Of a DNA stretch of 64,000 bases, positions 53,984 through 62,812 are shown piece by piece (positions within the stretch are counted from its first letter, which is position 1; every line of letters begins with the position of its first letter). The stretch covers positions 220,454 to 284,453 of the forward strand of contig LDWW01000003.1 in the NCBI GenBank assembly GCA_001045525.1. The letters run 5' to 3'. The translations under genes were made by a program, and so were the position numbers. Under the pieces are notes generated by a model that worked only from the letters and a program-made list of their open reading frames with translations, did no database searches and was not told the origin of the DNA. Origin of the DNA: Chitinispirillum alkaliphilum (GTDB taxonomy: Bacteria; Fibrobacterota; Chitinivibrionia; Chitinivibrionales; Chitinispirillaceae).

Positions 53984-55387
53984 TTAGTTTTGGAAAAGCT
54001 CACTTTCACTCTTTCCAATTTTTCTGTATAAGGTTCTTCTCCCTATACCCAGTATTTCTGCTGCTTTACGTTTGTTGCCCTGTACAGTGTCAAGTACGTG
54101 GGTAATGTACTTACGTTCCATTTCTTCAAGCGGAATAAGATTGTGCGTATCATTGGGTGTTGGAAACCCCAAAACTGTTGATGCTTCTTTGGCGCTGTGT
54201 TTACGCATTCTTGCCGGAAGATGGTCTGGTTGGATATATTCTCCATGGGCAAAAGTTACTGCTCTTTCTATTGCATTGCGCAGTTCTCGTACGTTTCCCG
54301 GAAAGTGATATTTGTTTATAATTTCCAAAGCTTTTTCTGAAAGTCCTGTCACGTTTTTTTTCAATGCCAGTGAGAACTGCTGGGTAAATCTTGCTGCAAG
54401 CAACTCTTTATCGCCTCCCCGTTCCCTGAGTGGGGGGATTTTTATGGCAAATGTTTCCAAACGATAATAAAGGTCTTCCCTGAAATTTCCCTTTTTTACT
54501 TCTTCGTAAACATCACTGTGTGTAGCCGCCAGAATCCTCACATTTACCTGCTGTTCTTTGTTTTCACCGATTCTTCTTAGTTTACCGTCCTGTAAAATTC
54601 TGAGTAGTTTTGCCTGGAGTGAGAGTGGCATCTCGGATATCTCGTCCAGCAAAAGAGTTCCGCCTTCAGCTTCAGCGAAAATTCCCTGCCGATTTTGAGC
54701 TCCGGTAAACGATCCTGCGGTATGACCGAAAAATTCACTTTCAAGGAGATGTTCAGGTATTCCGGCGCAATTTATAGGAAGAAACGGGCCATCGGCACGC
54801 ATGCTTTCTTTGTGAATTGCCCTGGCAACAAGTTCTTTCCCTGATCCGCTTTCACCCAGAATCAATACCGGTCCTCTCGCTTTTGAGACTTGCCTGATTT
54901 GTTGGAAAAGAAGTCTCATAGGTTCACTTCTGCCAAATATGTCATGAAATGATTCAGAAGAGATAAACCCATACATCCTGTTGACCATCTCTTTTAACTG
55001 TTTTTTTTCGAGTAGCCGCTTTACGGTTATCATGAAATGTTCAAGATCAAGAGGTTTGGTAAGAAATTCATCCGCACCGGCTTTAAGAGACTCCACAGCC
55101 CTCGAAATGGTGCCAAACGCTGTGATTACCAAAAAACAGGGAGGGGACTCCGGATTCATTTCCTGAATGATTTTTAGAAAAGCAAGACCATCTATCCCCG
55201 GCAGCATGAGATCACAAACAATAAGGTCCGGCATATCTGTTTTGAGCTTTTCAATTGCGTTTTCAGCTGAGCTTGTCCAGTATGAATTGTACCCGGCATC
55301 CCCGACTTCTTCACAAAGCAGATTTCCTAATGCCTTATCGTCTTCTATAATCCATACATTGTAGTTTTCTGGAGATATTTTTTTCAC
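53984..55387 (-). CDS. Sigma-54-dependent response regulator (NtrC/ZraR type)
   Basis: 467 residues. Receiver domain (phosphoacceptor Asp 59 in DLIVCDLMLPG), AAA+ domain (Walker A GESGSGKELVARAIH, sigma-54 contact loop GSFTGA in place of GAFTGA, Walker B GGTLLLDEI) and a Fis-type helix-turn-helix at the end (RKAAEILGIGRRTLYRKI). It activates RpoN promoters after phosphorylation. It lies 9 bases after the sensor kinase gene. A sigma-54 promoter with upstream dyads faces the opposite way at 56904-57000 and is its likely target. Confidence 0.94.
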   Translation of the reverse strand: MKKISPENYNVWIIEDDKALGNLLCEEVGDAGYNSYWTSSAENAIEKLKTDMPDLIVCDLMLPGIDGLAFLKIIQEMNPESPPCFLVITAFGTISRAVESLKAGADEFLTKPLDLEHFMITVKRLLEKKQLKEMVNRMYGFISSESFHDIFGRSEPMRLLFQQIRQVSKARGPVLILGESGSGKELVARAIHKESMRADGPFLPINCAGIPEHLLESEFFGHTAGSFTGAQNRQGIFAEAEGGTLLLDEISEMPLSLQAKLLRILQDGKLRRIGENKEQQVNVRILAATHSDVYEEVKKGNFREDLYYRLETFAIKIPPLRERGGDKELLAARFTQQFSLALKKNVTGLSEKALEIINKYHFPGNVRELRNAIERAVTFAHGEYIQPDHLPARMRKHSAKEASTVLGFPTPNDTHNLIPLEEMERKYITHVLDTVQGNKRKAAEILGIGRRTLYRKIGKSESELFQN

Positions 55388-55396
55388 GAGGTTTCC

Positions 55397-56854
55397 CTAA
55401 TTTTTATGTGGAATCGAAATCTCAAAGCATGTTCCTCCCATTTTACTTTCCTTAACCTCAATCTTTCCCTCATGCTCCTCAATTATAGTGTGAACAACTG
55501 AAAGACCAAGTCCGGTACCTTTTCCCACAGTTTTGGTTGTAAAGAAAGGCTCAAATATTTTTGGGTAAATTTCTTTTGGTATCCCCGGGCCATCATCATC
55601 TATGAAGAATACAACATTGTTATTTTTCAGGTTCCAACTGCAATTGACATTGCCACCAGGGGTGCTCTGCACAGCATTGCGTACAAGGTTAAGAAGAGCC
55701 TGCTGTATTCTAATAGCGTCTACTCTTGTATTGGTCTTTATATCGGGTTCTGACAATTTAATGTTTGTGTTTGCTATTTCTTCCTGAAGAGCCGAAATTA
55801 CAGAAGTAAAAAGGTCTGTTGGACATACTGATGTGCGATGAAGTGGACTTCGATGGCTGAAGTCAAGTAGTTGCCTAATGATATATTTCATTCTGCCAAC
55901 TTCATCCCGTATTGCAGAGAGTGTTTTATATTGGTTTTGGCTGATTTCTTTGCAGCGCATTGCCCGTTGTGCTTTTCCGTTTATTACACTTAAGGGTGTT
56001 CCAAGTTCATGAGCAGTTCCGGCACAGAATCTTCCAAGAGAAGCAAGCCTTTCAGCTTGACGGAGCTTTTCTTCAAGTTTCTTCTGATCATCCTGATGTC
56101 TTTTAAGTTTTTGTTCAGCATGTTCTATACTGTCAAGCATGCTGTTGAAGTTTGTTCCTAATTTGACGATCTCCTCAGGTCCACTGCAATCAAACCGATG
56201 TTTGGAGTCTCCGTTAGCGATTCTAAACATACTCGAGGTGAATCTGTTCAGATGTCTACCGAGAGCGCGGTGATGCCCATAAAGAATGATGATTGACAGA
56301 ATGATTAACAGTAAGCTCAGGCCTATTATCCCTTTCAATCTTACGGAAGCAAGATGGTCTCTGAAATCACTCCCTCGTCTTGTGAGGTGTAGAAGTCCGT
56401 GGATCTTTCCACCGGTGTCGGTTAGTGGAAGAAAGTAGGAAAACACCCTTCTGCCTGCAATACGGTCATATTCTCCATGATTTTCTCCCTCAGCTGCAAG
56501 TTGTATCAGTTTTTGACGCTCGGGGTTTGGGTCTGTAAGTCCCTGTTTTGCAATTTCTCTGCCCTCTTTATCATAAACATATGCACCGTAAACTCTGCCA
56601 ATTGCAAAAACCGACTCCAGGGTTTGTTGTACACTACCCATGCGATCTTTCTCCAGAGAATAGGAGAGGGGTTGTTGTATAGCCCGGGCCATGAGTTCAA
56701 GATCTTTTTGCATTTGATATTCAACCTGCTCTTCTATTGAGCTGAAGGCGAAATATCCAAATAATCCAAATGCCACTGTAAGTGGTAGAACAATATGGGT
56801 GATAAGGGTAAATTTTAAACTTTTTGACGGAGTGAAAATTTTGAATAGTTTCAT
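55397..56854 (-). CDS. Sensor histidine kinase (partner of the NtrC-type regulator)
   Basis: 485 residues from the ATG at 56854, which has GGAG six bases upstream. Two membrane segments (about 17-36 and 174-193) enclose a periplasmic sensor domain of ~135 residues, then a HAMP region, and the phosphorylated His (about 282) in GTAHELGTPLSVINGKA. The ATP domain has LLNLVRNAVQS, DDGPGIP and GKGTGLGLSVV. It resembles ZraS/HydH-type kinases. Signal unknown; the layout suggests envelope stress or metal. Confidence 0.92.
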   Translation of the reverse strand: MKLFKIFTPSKSLKFTLITHIVLPLTVAFGLFGYFAFSSIEEQVEYQMQKDLELMARAIQQPLSYSLEKDRMGSVQQTLESVFAIGRVYGAYVYDKEGREIAKQGLTDPNPERQKLIQLAAEGENHGEYDRIAGRRVFSYFLPLTDTGGKIHGLLHLTRRGSDFRDHLASVRLKGIIGLSLLLIILSIIILYGHHRALGRHLNRFTSSMFRIANGDSKHRFDCSGPEEIVKLGTNFNSMLDSIEHAEQKLKRHQDDQKKLEEKLRQAERLASLGRFCAGTAHELGTPLSVINGKAQRAMRCKEISQNQYKTLSAIRDEVGRMKYIIRQLLDFSHRSPLHRTSVCPTDLFTSVISALQEEIANTNIKLSEPDIKTNTRVDAIRIQQALLNLVRNAVQSTPGGNVNCSWNLKNNNVVFFIDDDGPGIPKEIYPKIFEPFFTTKTVGKGTGLGLSVVHTIIEEHEGKIEVKESKMGGTCFEISIPHKN

Positions 56855-56872
56855 AGCTTCTCCGGGAATAAA

Positions 56873-56925
56873 TGACACAACCAAAATAACACATGTGTCA
56901 CTATGATACAAAAATTAATGTATCA
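56873..56925 (+). promoter_or_regulatory. Four half-sites upstream of sigma-54 promoter (candidate enhancer)
   Basis: The half-site TGAYACA occurs at 56873-56879 and 56904-56910, and its complement TGTRTCA at 56894-56900 and 56919-56925. The last pair forms a perfect dyad TGATACA-N8-TGTATCA centred about 97 bases before the predicted transcript start. ACACATGTGT sits 21 bases away. This is typical spacing for an NtrC-type activator. Confidence 0.55.
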
Positions 56926-56985
56926 ATTAGCTTGCCTTAACCGCAGAATGCCCTGAAATTTCCTGTTTTTCCATGTTTTCGCTTT

Positions 56986-57000
56986 TGGCACAGTTAATGC
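56986..57000 (+). promoter_or_regulatory. Sigma-54 promoter of the small secreted protein gene
   Basis: TGGCACAGTTAATGC matches TGGCAC-N5-TTGC except for one T to A, with exact spacing. The start is expected near 57011, about 63 bases before the ATG at 57074. Confidence 0.75.
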
Positions 57001-57073
57001 ATTGTAGCTGACTGTGTCGACTAAAACCAGGCCTGGTTTACCTACAAATTCATCACCATTGGAAGGGGTATGT

Positions 57074-57454
57074 ATGTTTAGAAGGTTTTTTTCTCTTGTT
57101 ATTACAGGTGCGATCATGATGGTTATGACTCAGACGATCAATGCTCAGGAAAGTGCTCCGCAGATGCTTACAGGTTCAGCTGAACAAGTCAGCTTCTCAG
57201 ATGAAATGCTTGAGAGTGCAGCTAAAGCATATATGCAAATCGTTGAAATCAATCAGAGTTTCCAGATGTCACTGCAGCAGACTGATGACCAGGAGAAGAG
57301 ACAAAATTTGCAACAAAACGCTAACAAGCAGTTTGTTGAAGCAATAGAAAACTCTGGTCTTGAAGTTGATCAGTATAACAACATAATGCAGAATGTTGCC
57401 GCTAATGAAGAGTTAAATGTGCGATTTGGAGGAATACTTCAAAAGCTTATGTAA
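57074..57454 (+). CDS. Small secreted DUF4168-like protein
   Basis: 126 residues. The signal peptide is MFRRFFSLVITGAIMMV.. with cleavage after INA. The mature protein is a helical, Gln/Asn-rich chain of ~100 residues (SFSDEMLESAAKAYMQIVEI ... LEVDQYNNIMQNVAANEEL) resembling DUF4168. GGAAGGGG lies before ATG 57074; the frame is open further up but contains the promoter region. It is divergent from the kinase/regulator pair and has a sigma-54 promoter, as ZraP does beside zraSR. It lacks the His-rich zinc motif of ZraP. Confidence 0.75.
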   Translation: MFRRFFSLVITGAIMMVMTQTINAQESAPQMLTGSAEQVSFSDEMLESAAKAYMQIVEINQSFQMSLQQTDDQEKRQNLQQNANKQFVEAIENSGLEVDQYNNIMQNVAANEELNVRFGGILQKLM

Positions 57455-57482
57455 TTGCTTCAAACAATTGAATTTACCCAAG

Positions 57483-57518
57483 AAAAGATCGGGCTGAATG
57501 GGCCCGACCTTTTCTTTT
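57483..57518 (+). terminator. Terminator after the DUF4168-like gene
   Basis: AAAGATCGGGC pairs with GCCCGACCTTT (one mismatch) around TGAATG, followed by TCTTTTCTG. It isolates this gene from the CDF gene downstream. Confidence 0.75.
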
Positions 57519-57658
57519 CTGAATAATTTGGGTTTTTCTGCCAAAACCCTTTCTGTATGCTGACAGATTGCCATGAAAATTGCCTGTATTACATAGTAAC
57601 CCCTGAAAATTAAAAAATTAAAACAGGGCACAATGTAAAATGAAGGCGCAGGTAATTT

Positions 57659-58573
57659 GTGCAGAGTCAAAACAGATATAATGATGAGCAACTTCATCGC
57701 AAAAACCAATCTGCTATCAACAGGGGATTAGGCAGCAATGTTTTCTTGGCATTACTGAAAACGGTTGCTGGTGTAACGGGAAACAGCACGGCACTTTTAG
57801 CTGATGGTATAAACTCAATCAGTGACGTGGTGTATTATATTCTGGTCAAGATATTCATGCTTGTTGCAGGTAAACCACCGGATCCGGAGCACCCCTTTGG
57901 ACATCGGCAGATGGAAAGCATTGCAGCACTGGTCGTGGGAGCATTTGTTGTTACTACAGCTTTGGCAATATTTCTGGATTCTGCAAACAGGGTAATCGGA
58001 ATAGTGCTGGGAGATGTAGCTGAAGAGGCGCAGATAGAGATTTACACTCTCTATATAGCGCTTTTTACAGTTGGTATAAAGTTACTTCTAAGCTCGTATA
58101 CAAAGCGTGTGGCTCAGAAAACATCAAGCGCTGCAATTCTGGCTTTAGCTCACGATCACAGAAACGACATTTTCGCCTCACTTGGAGCTGCTGCTGGCAT
58201 CTCATTGGGGATGATGGGTTTTCTTTGGGTAGATCCTCTGGCCGGATCTCTTGTGGCTTTGGTCATTTTTAAAACTGGTATAAGTATTCTTAGCAAATCT
58301 TCATCAGAGCTGATGGGAACGGTTCCGTATGAAGAGCTTGAGTCTCAGATTCACACTGTTTTATCTTCTGTTACCGGGATCAGGGAGATTGAACAGATTC
58401 GGGCACATAGATTCGGGCCGTACTTTGTCATAAATATCACAATCGGAGTAGCAGGGTATATCTCGGTTAAATCAGGTGATGAGATTGCAACAGAGGTGGA
58501 AAACTTGTTAGTCAATAAAATGGACCTGGTACAGCAGGTGTATGTCCATTATCATCCGGCGACCGGGGAATAG
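57659..58573 (+). CDS. Cation diffusion facilitator (zinc/metal efflux)
   Basis: 304 residues with six predicted membrane segments. The metal site motifs ALLADGINSISDVVYYIL (Asp pair) and HPFGHRQMES in the first part, and ALAHDHRNDIFASLGAA (second His/Asp pair), are those of the CDF family. The C-terminal ~90 residues are the cytoplasmic metallochaperone-like domain. It exports zinc, iron or manganese. The start is GTG 57659 with AAGG upstream. It follows a terminator, so it is probably separately transcribed, but its position by the kinase/regulator module is suggestive. Confidence 0.92.
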   Translation: MQSQNRYNDEQLHRKNQSAINRGLGSNVFLALLKTVAGVTGNSTALLADGINSISDVVYYILVKIFMLVAGKPPDPEHPFGHRQMESIAALVVGAFVVTTALAIFLDSANRVIGIVLGDVAEEAQIEIYTLYIALFTVGIKLLLSSYTKRVAQKTSSAAILALAHDHRNDIFASLGAAAGISLGMMGFLWVDPLAGSLVALVIFKTGISILSKSSSELMGTVPYEELESQIHTVLSSVTGIREIEQIRAHRFGPYFVINITIGVAGYISVKSGDEIATEVENLLVNKMDLVQQVYVHYHPATGE

Positions 58574-58582
58574 TGAGGGGGA

Positions 58583-58768
58583 TTATTGTTTTTTACAATG
58601 ATTTTTTTCCGCTGTTGAATCGTCTATGGAACTGTGAGTGTCGCGCCATTTTTCAGCATACTTCTGGATCCAAAGAAACGCCGCACTGTTCTCATCAACT
58701 CTTTTACCCTTTTGGGCAAGTCTGCGGAGATATTTTCTAATCTCTTCGATTTGCTGATCGTTATCCAT
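58583..58768 (-). CDS. Small hypothetical protein
   Basis: 61 residues from the ATG at 58768, which has AAGGA upstream. It is a charged helical protein (IEEIRKYLRRLAQKGKRVDE and WIQKYAEKWRDTHSS) of no family I recognise. It lies convergent with the CDF gene. The end is basic and cysteine-containing. Confidence 0.5.
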   Translation of the reverse strand: MDNDQQIEEIRKYLRRLAQKGKRVDENSAAFLWIQKYAEKWRDTHSSIDDSTAEKNHCKKQ

Positions 58769-58844
58769 AATCCGTCCTTCAGACATTATTATTGTTTATC
58801 GGTTAATCCGGACTATTTATAAATATAAAAAACAAGGTGGAAAA

Positions 58845-60710
58845 ATGAACATCATTCCTGCAGTAAAAGCGCTGAGCAAAAAAGAGGGCAATCTCTTTAT
58901 AAACAGTATCGAAGCGATAACTTTTCCGCTCAACGAATCCCATTATGTCAGGTGCGCGTTTGCATTGCAGAAAAATATATCAGGCAACGCTGGAATCAAA
59001 CTTCCAATTGTCTGCGGAAAAGAACCGAACGGAAATCTGATACGTCTGAAATACCTGAAAGGGAGTCAAAGGGACGAATCTTATACCCTAAAGATTACAC
59101 CTGATGGTATTGATATAACAGGTAACAGTCCGGTGGCCCTTTTCAGAGGTGTTTACACTTTTATCCAGATTCAAAGGCTTAGTGGTGCTCTTATACCCTT
59201 ACTTGAGATTGATGATTCACCCGATTTCGCTTTCAGAGGATTTTATCATGATGTCACCAGAGGTAAAGTACCAACACTTGCCACTCTCAAAACCCTTGTC
59301 GACAGACTCGCATTCTATAAAATAAACCAATTACAACTCTATGTAGAGCACACCTTTGCCTTCAGATCAATCCCTGAACTGTGGGTCGACAGGGATCCGC
59401 TTACTGCAGAAGAGATTCTGGAACTCGATGCCTATTGCAGGGAGCATTATATCGATTTGGTTCCCTCACTCTCCACATTTGGTCATCTTTATGAACTGCT
59501 TCGTCTTAAACGATTTGAGCATCTTAACGAATTAGAAATTAATGCATCAGAGCGCCCTCACAACCTTTGGGAAAGGATGGCACACTATACAATTGATGCT
59601 GGAAGTGATGAGGGGTTCAATATTGTACGGACGATGATTGAGGAGTATCTGCCACTGTTTTCTTCGCAATATTTTAACATTTGTTGTGATGAAACGTTTG
59701 ATCTTGGAAAAGGAAAGAATCGTTTGAGGGCAGAGAAAGAAGGGGTCGGCAGAGTATATGTAGACTTTGTAAAAAAGATTATGAACCTGGTAACAGCTCA
59801 CGGTAAAACCCCTATGCTATGGGGAGACATTGTGCTGAAATATCCACATCTGATTTCTGAGCTCTCTTCCGAGGCCATATTTCTAAACTGGGATTACAGC
59901 CCTGATGTAACGGATGAATCTGTAAAAATATTCAGGGCTCAGGAAGTCAAACAATATGTGTGTCCCGGTGTTATTGGATGGAGCAGGTTCATGAATAAAA
60001 TCAGTGATGCATCAGAAAATATCAGAAGAATGATTCGGTACGGAAAAGAAAATCAGGCTATCGGAGTATTGAATACGGACTGGGGGGATTGTGGGCATGT
60101 TAATTTACTTGCTAATTCTCTCTCAGGAATGGCTTTCGGTGCAGCTCTGAGCTGGAATGTGGATTCATTCAGGGAGGAACTGATATTTGATCAACAATTT
60201 TCGGTCCTGGAGTGGGGTGAATCACAAATTGAAACGGCTTCGCTTCTCAGGAAACTGGGAGATGTTTACCCTTATCACTTCGGTAATATCTATGCCTGGG
60301 TTAAAGATCTGAAAGGACATTGGAATATTGATCAGGATATAAGGGAGACCGAAGAAAAGATCATAGAGGGATACTATATTGCTGCTACTGAGATATCGCA
60401 GAAGTTAAAATTACTCAAATCCCAAATGGCTCAGAAACCAATCTGCCATATTGAATTTGATGAGTTTATATGGAGTGCCGAAGCTGTTGCATGGACAAAT
60501 TTACTTCTGCTTTTCAAGAAGAAATTTGAATTTAAACAGAATGTGTCTCTGGGGACAGTAAGTCCACAGGAAATAATTGAACGCGGATACAAATTATTAT
60601 CTGTTTATCAGGTAATATGGAGAAGAAGAAATAAGGAATCAGAACTAAGAAACGTTGTCTCTGCGTTCAGACTTGCACTGGAAAAAATGGAAAGGATAAT
60701 CAGGGGTTGA
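58845..60710 (+). CDS. GH20-type beta-N-acetylhexosaminidase, cytoplasmic
   Basis: 621 residues. After an N-terminal domain, the GH20 barrel begins around residue 125 (FAFRGFYHDVTRG) and has the catalytic Asp-Glu pair in NICCDETFDLG. Further motifs are PMLWGDIVLKYP and LNTDWGDCGH. There is no signal peptide, so it should act in the cytoplasm on chitobiose or related disaccharides made by the secreted chitinase. The C-terminal ~150 residues are helical. It overlaps or abuts the NUDIX gene downstream. Confidence 0.82.
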   Translation: MNIIPAVKALSKKEGNLFINSIEAITFPLNESHYVRCAFALQKNISGNAGIKLPIVCGKEPNGNLIRLKYLKGSQRDESYTLKITPDGIDITGNSPVALFRGVYTFIQIQRLSGALIPLLEIDDSPDFAFRGFYHDVTRGKVPTLATLKTLVDRLAFYKINQLQLYVEHTFAFRSIPELWVDRDPLTAEEILELDAYCREHYIDLVPSLSTFGHLYELLRLKRFEHLNELEINASERPHNLWERMAHYTIDAGSDEGFNIVRTMIEEYLPLFSSQYFNICCDETFDLGKGKNRLRAEKEGVGRVYVDFVKKIMNLVTAHGKTPMLWGDIVLKYPHLISELSSEAIFLNWDYSPDVTDESVKIFRAQEVKQYVCPGVIGWSRFMNKISDASENIRRMIRYGKENQAIGVLNTDWGDCGHVNLLANSLSGMAFGAALSWNVDSFREELIFDQQFSVLEWGESQIETASLLRKLGDVYPYHFGNIYAWVKDLKGHWNIDQDIRETEEKIIEGYYIAATEISQKLKLLKSQMAQKPICHIEFDEFIWSAEAVAWTNLLLLFKKKFEFKQNVSLGTVSPQEIIERGYKLLSVYQVIWRRRNKESELRNVVSAFRLALEKMERIIRG

Positions 60711-60712
60711 GA

Positions 60713-61171
60713 ATGGATATTTCAGATAAAGAAAAAGAGCAGTTTTGTAAAAAATTTTCAGATCCGGTCAGACAGGCTGGTGCGATTGTGTATCGCAAAG
60801 ATGATAGTGGAGGGATACAGTTACTGTTGGTTCGTTCCCGCAAAAATCCTGTTCATTTACTCTTTCCCAAAGGACATATTGAAGAGGGGGAGAGTGAAAC
60901 TGAAACTGCCAGAAGGGAATTGCTTGAGGAAGCCGGGGTAGAAGGAGAGCTGGCAGGCTTCACTGGTGTCAGGGAGTTTCGTTTAGATGACAGGGCATAC
61001 CGTGTGACCTACTTTGTATTCAAATTTGAAAAAATAATAAGTGATGGAGAGCCCGGAAGAATGCCATCGTGGTATTCGATAGGTGATGCTGTTGAAAAGG
61101 TGTCTTTTTCAGATCTCAGGGATCTGATAAAACAAAGTATACCTGTGATAGAAAACCGGGAAAAAAAGTAG
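60713..61171 (+). CDS. NUDIX hydrolase
   Basis: 152 residues from ATG 60713. The Nudix box is GHIEEGESETETARRELLEE (GX5EX7REUXEEXGU), preceded by LLFPK, as in diadenosine polyphosphate or NDP-sugar hydrolases. It follows the GH20 gene by 2 bases and is probably cotranscribed. Substrate not deducible. Confidence 0.9.
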   Translation: MDISDKEKEQFCKKFSDPVRQAGAIVYRKDDSGGIQLLLVRSRKNPVHLLFPKGHIEEGESETETARRELLEEAGVEGELAGFTGVREFRLDDRAYRVTYFVFKFEKIISDGEPGRMPSWYSIGDAVEKVSFSDLRDLIKQSIPVIENREKK

Positions 61172-61376
61172 TGTTTAAGGAATGTCCCATTGTGAGGATT
61201 TGTACTTCAGCCCTGAATAGGTATAATCTTGCTATTATTCATAGAATAGAACTAAAAAGGTTGTAAAGGTTTTAAAACTTTAATAATCATGAAGAATTAA
61301 TGTTGAAAAATCTCCCAAATGGTCATTATACTTAAGATTGGAAGTACTGAGTTTGCACCATTTTCCGGAGGAAGTT

Positions 61377-62603
61377 TTGACTTCTACAACAAAGAAAATC
61401 TCCATCGATGAGCTTATGCCCGGAATGTATGTTGAGGATGTTCTCAATGAAAAAGGGTTGTTACTTTACAATGCAAATACCGTGGTTATCGATATGTCTC
61501 AGGTTCAGAAACTGCGTAATCATGGTGTGAGAGAAGTCTGTATCAATACAGCTCTGAGCGAAACAGGGTCAAAACAAAAAGAAAAAAAGCCTTCGGAAAT
61601 TGATCTTTCAACAAGTTTTTTTGATGGGTTAACGATTTGCGATTTTTCAAAAGATTATAAAAAAGAGATCAATAAAGCACAGATGCTGAAATCCCGTACG
61701 ACCACTCTGTTGAAAAACTGTATGCTTGCAGCACAGTGTGGGAATTCTGTTTCTGCTTCAAGCATTGAGATGGCGATATCTGTTTTAGCTCAGGAGGTTG
61801 TCACCAATCAGGATGTTTTCTTTGCGATGTGCAGATTGCAGTCCAATGATGATCCTATTTACGTTCATTCTGTTAACGTTGCCATTATGTCTGCAGCACT
61901 CGCTCATTCCATGAATCTCAGCAAAGAGGCCGTGGTGGAGTGTGCGGTTGGTGCTCTTTTGCATGATATCGGAAAGATCCGTTTTCCTGAAGAGTTCAGG
62001 AAGAAAACCGGCAGTTTTACAAAAGCAGAATATGATGCGATAAAACAACACCCATCACTGGGTGTGGAGCTTTTGGATGAAACCGGGGTTTTTTCATCTG
62101 TTTGCAAATCCATAGTAATGCAGCATCATGAACGATGGAACGGTGGAGGATATCCTGAAGGAATCAGCAAAGAGAATATCATGGTACCTGCTATGATTTG
62201 TGCTCTAAGTGATACCTATGATAATCTTACAACTAAAACAGAAAACCGAAGGGAGTGTCTGCCTCAGGAAGCGATGGCTTTGATTTTTCAGGGAGTTGAT
62301 GAGGAATACCCTCCCTATATGGTTGATGCATTTATAAGACTGATGGGTATATATCCCGTTGGCAGCTTTGTGAAACTGAAATCCGGTGAAGTCGGAATGG
62401 TGGTTAAAAATGATCACAACAACCTGATGGCGCCTGTTGTTATAATGTGCTTTGATAAAAAAACAGAATGTCTCAAGAAACCGTTTATGAGAAATCTTGC
62501 TTCAAACCGCAAAGACTCTTTGCCTCCGCCCTGGAAAATAGATTCAATCGTAAATCCATCGGAGTTTGGTATTAATGTCAATTCTGTTTTAAACAGCATT
62601 TAA
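61377..62603 (+). CDS. HD-GYP c-di-GMP phosphodiesterase
   Basis: 408 residues. An N-terminal DUF3391-like domain (KKISIDELMPGMYVEDVL) precedes an HD-GYP domain: ALLHDIGKIRFP (His196/Asp197), HHERWNGGGYPEGI with the GYP motif (258-260) and CALSDTYDNLTT. It hydrolyses c-di-GMP in the cytoplasm. I choose the TTG at 61377 because CCGGAGG lies five bases before it and the family start follows; the frame is open upstream to a TTG at 61338. Confidence 0.92.
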   Translation: MTSTTKKISIDELMPGMYVEDVLNEKGLLLYNANTVVIDMSQVQKLRNHGVREVCINTALSETGSKQKEKKPSEIDLSTSFFDGLTICDFSKDYKKEINKAQMLKSRTTTLLKNCMLAAQCGNSVSASSIEMAISVLAQEVVTNQDVFFAMCRLQSNDDPIYVHSVNVAIMSAALAHSMNLSKEAVVECAVGALLHDIGKIRFPEEFRKKTGSFTKAEYDAIKQHPSLGVELLDETGVFSSVCKSIVMQHHERWNGGGYPEGISKENIMVPAMICALSDTYDNLTTKTENRRECLPQEAMALIFQGVDEEYPPYMVDAFIRLMGIYPVGSFVKLKSGEVGMVVKNDHNNLMAPVVIMCFDKKTECLKKPFMRNLASNRKDSLPPPWKIDSIVNPSEFGINVNSVLNSI

Positions 62604-62738
62604 AATAGTAATCTGGATTTGATAAAGATTAGTAGTAGGAATTTCAACCCTGTTTGGCAAATCCAGACTCAGCCAAAAAAGGATAATGTGCACTGATACA
62701 GCACCTTTGTGGTAAAGATCAATCCTGAGTTAGCAGTG

Positions 62739-62753
62739 CGGAACAGTTTTTGC
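62739..62753 (+). promoter_or_regulatory. Possible sigma-54 promoter before amrS
   Basis: CGGAACAGTTTTTGC has the GG and GC elements at the correct distance (10 bases between) with TTGC exact but two mismatches in the -24 element. About 60 bases upstream of the ATG. Weak support. Confidence 0.3.
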
Positions 62754-62812
62754 CATTTTTCTCTCAATAATGCCAAATTATGTGATTTCTCTTTCTGGGC
62801 TGGGACAAAATT

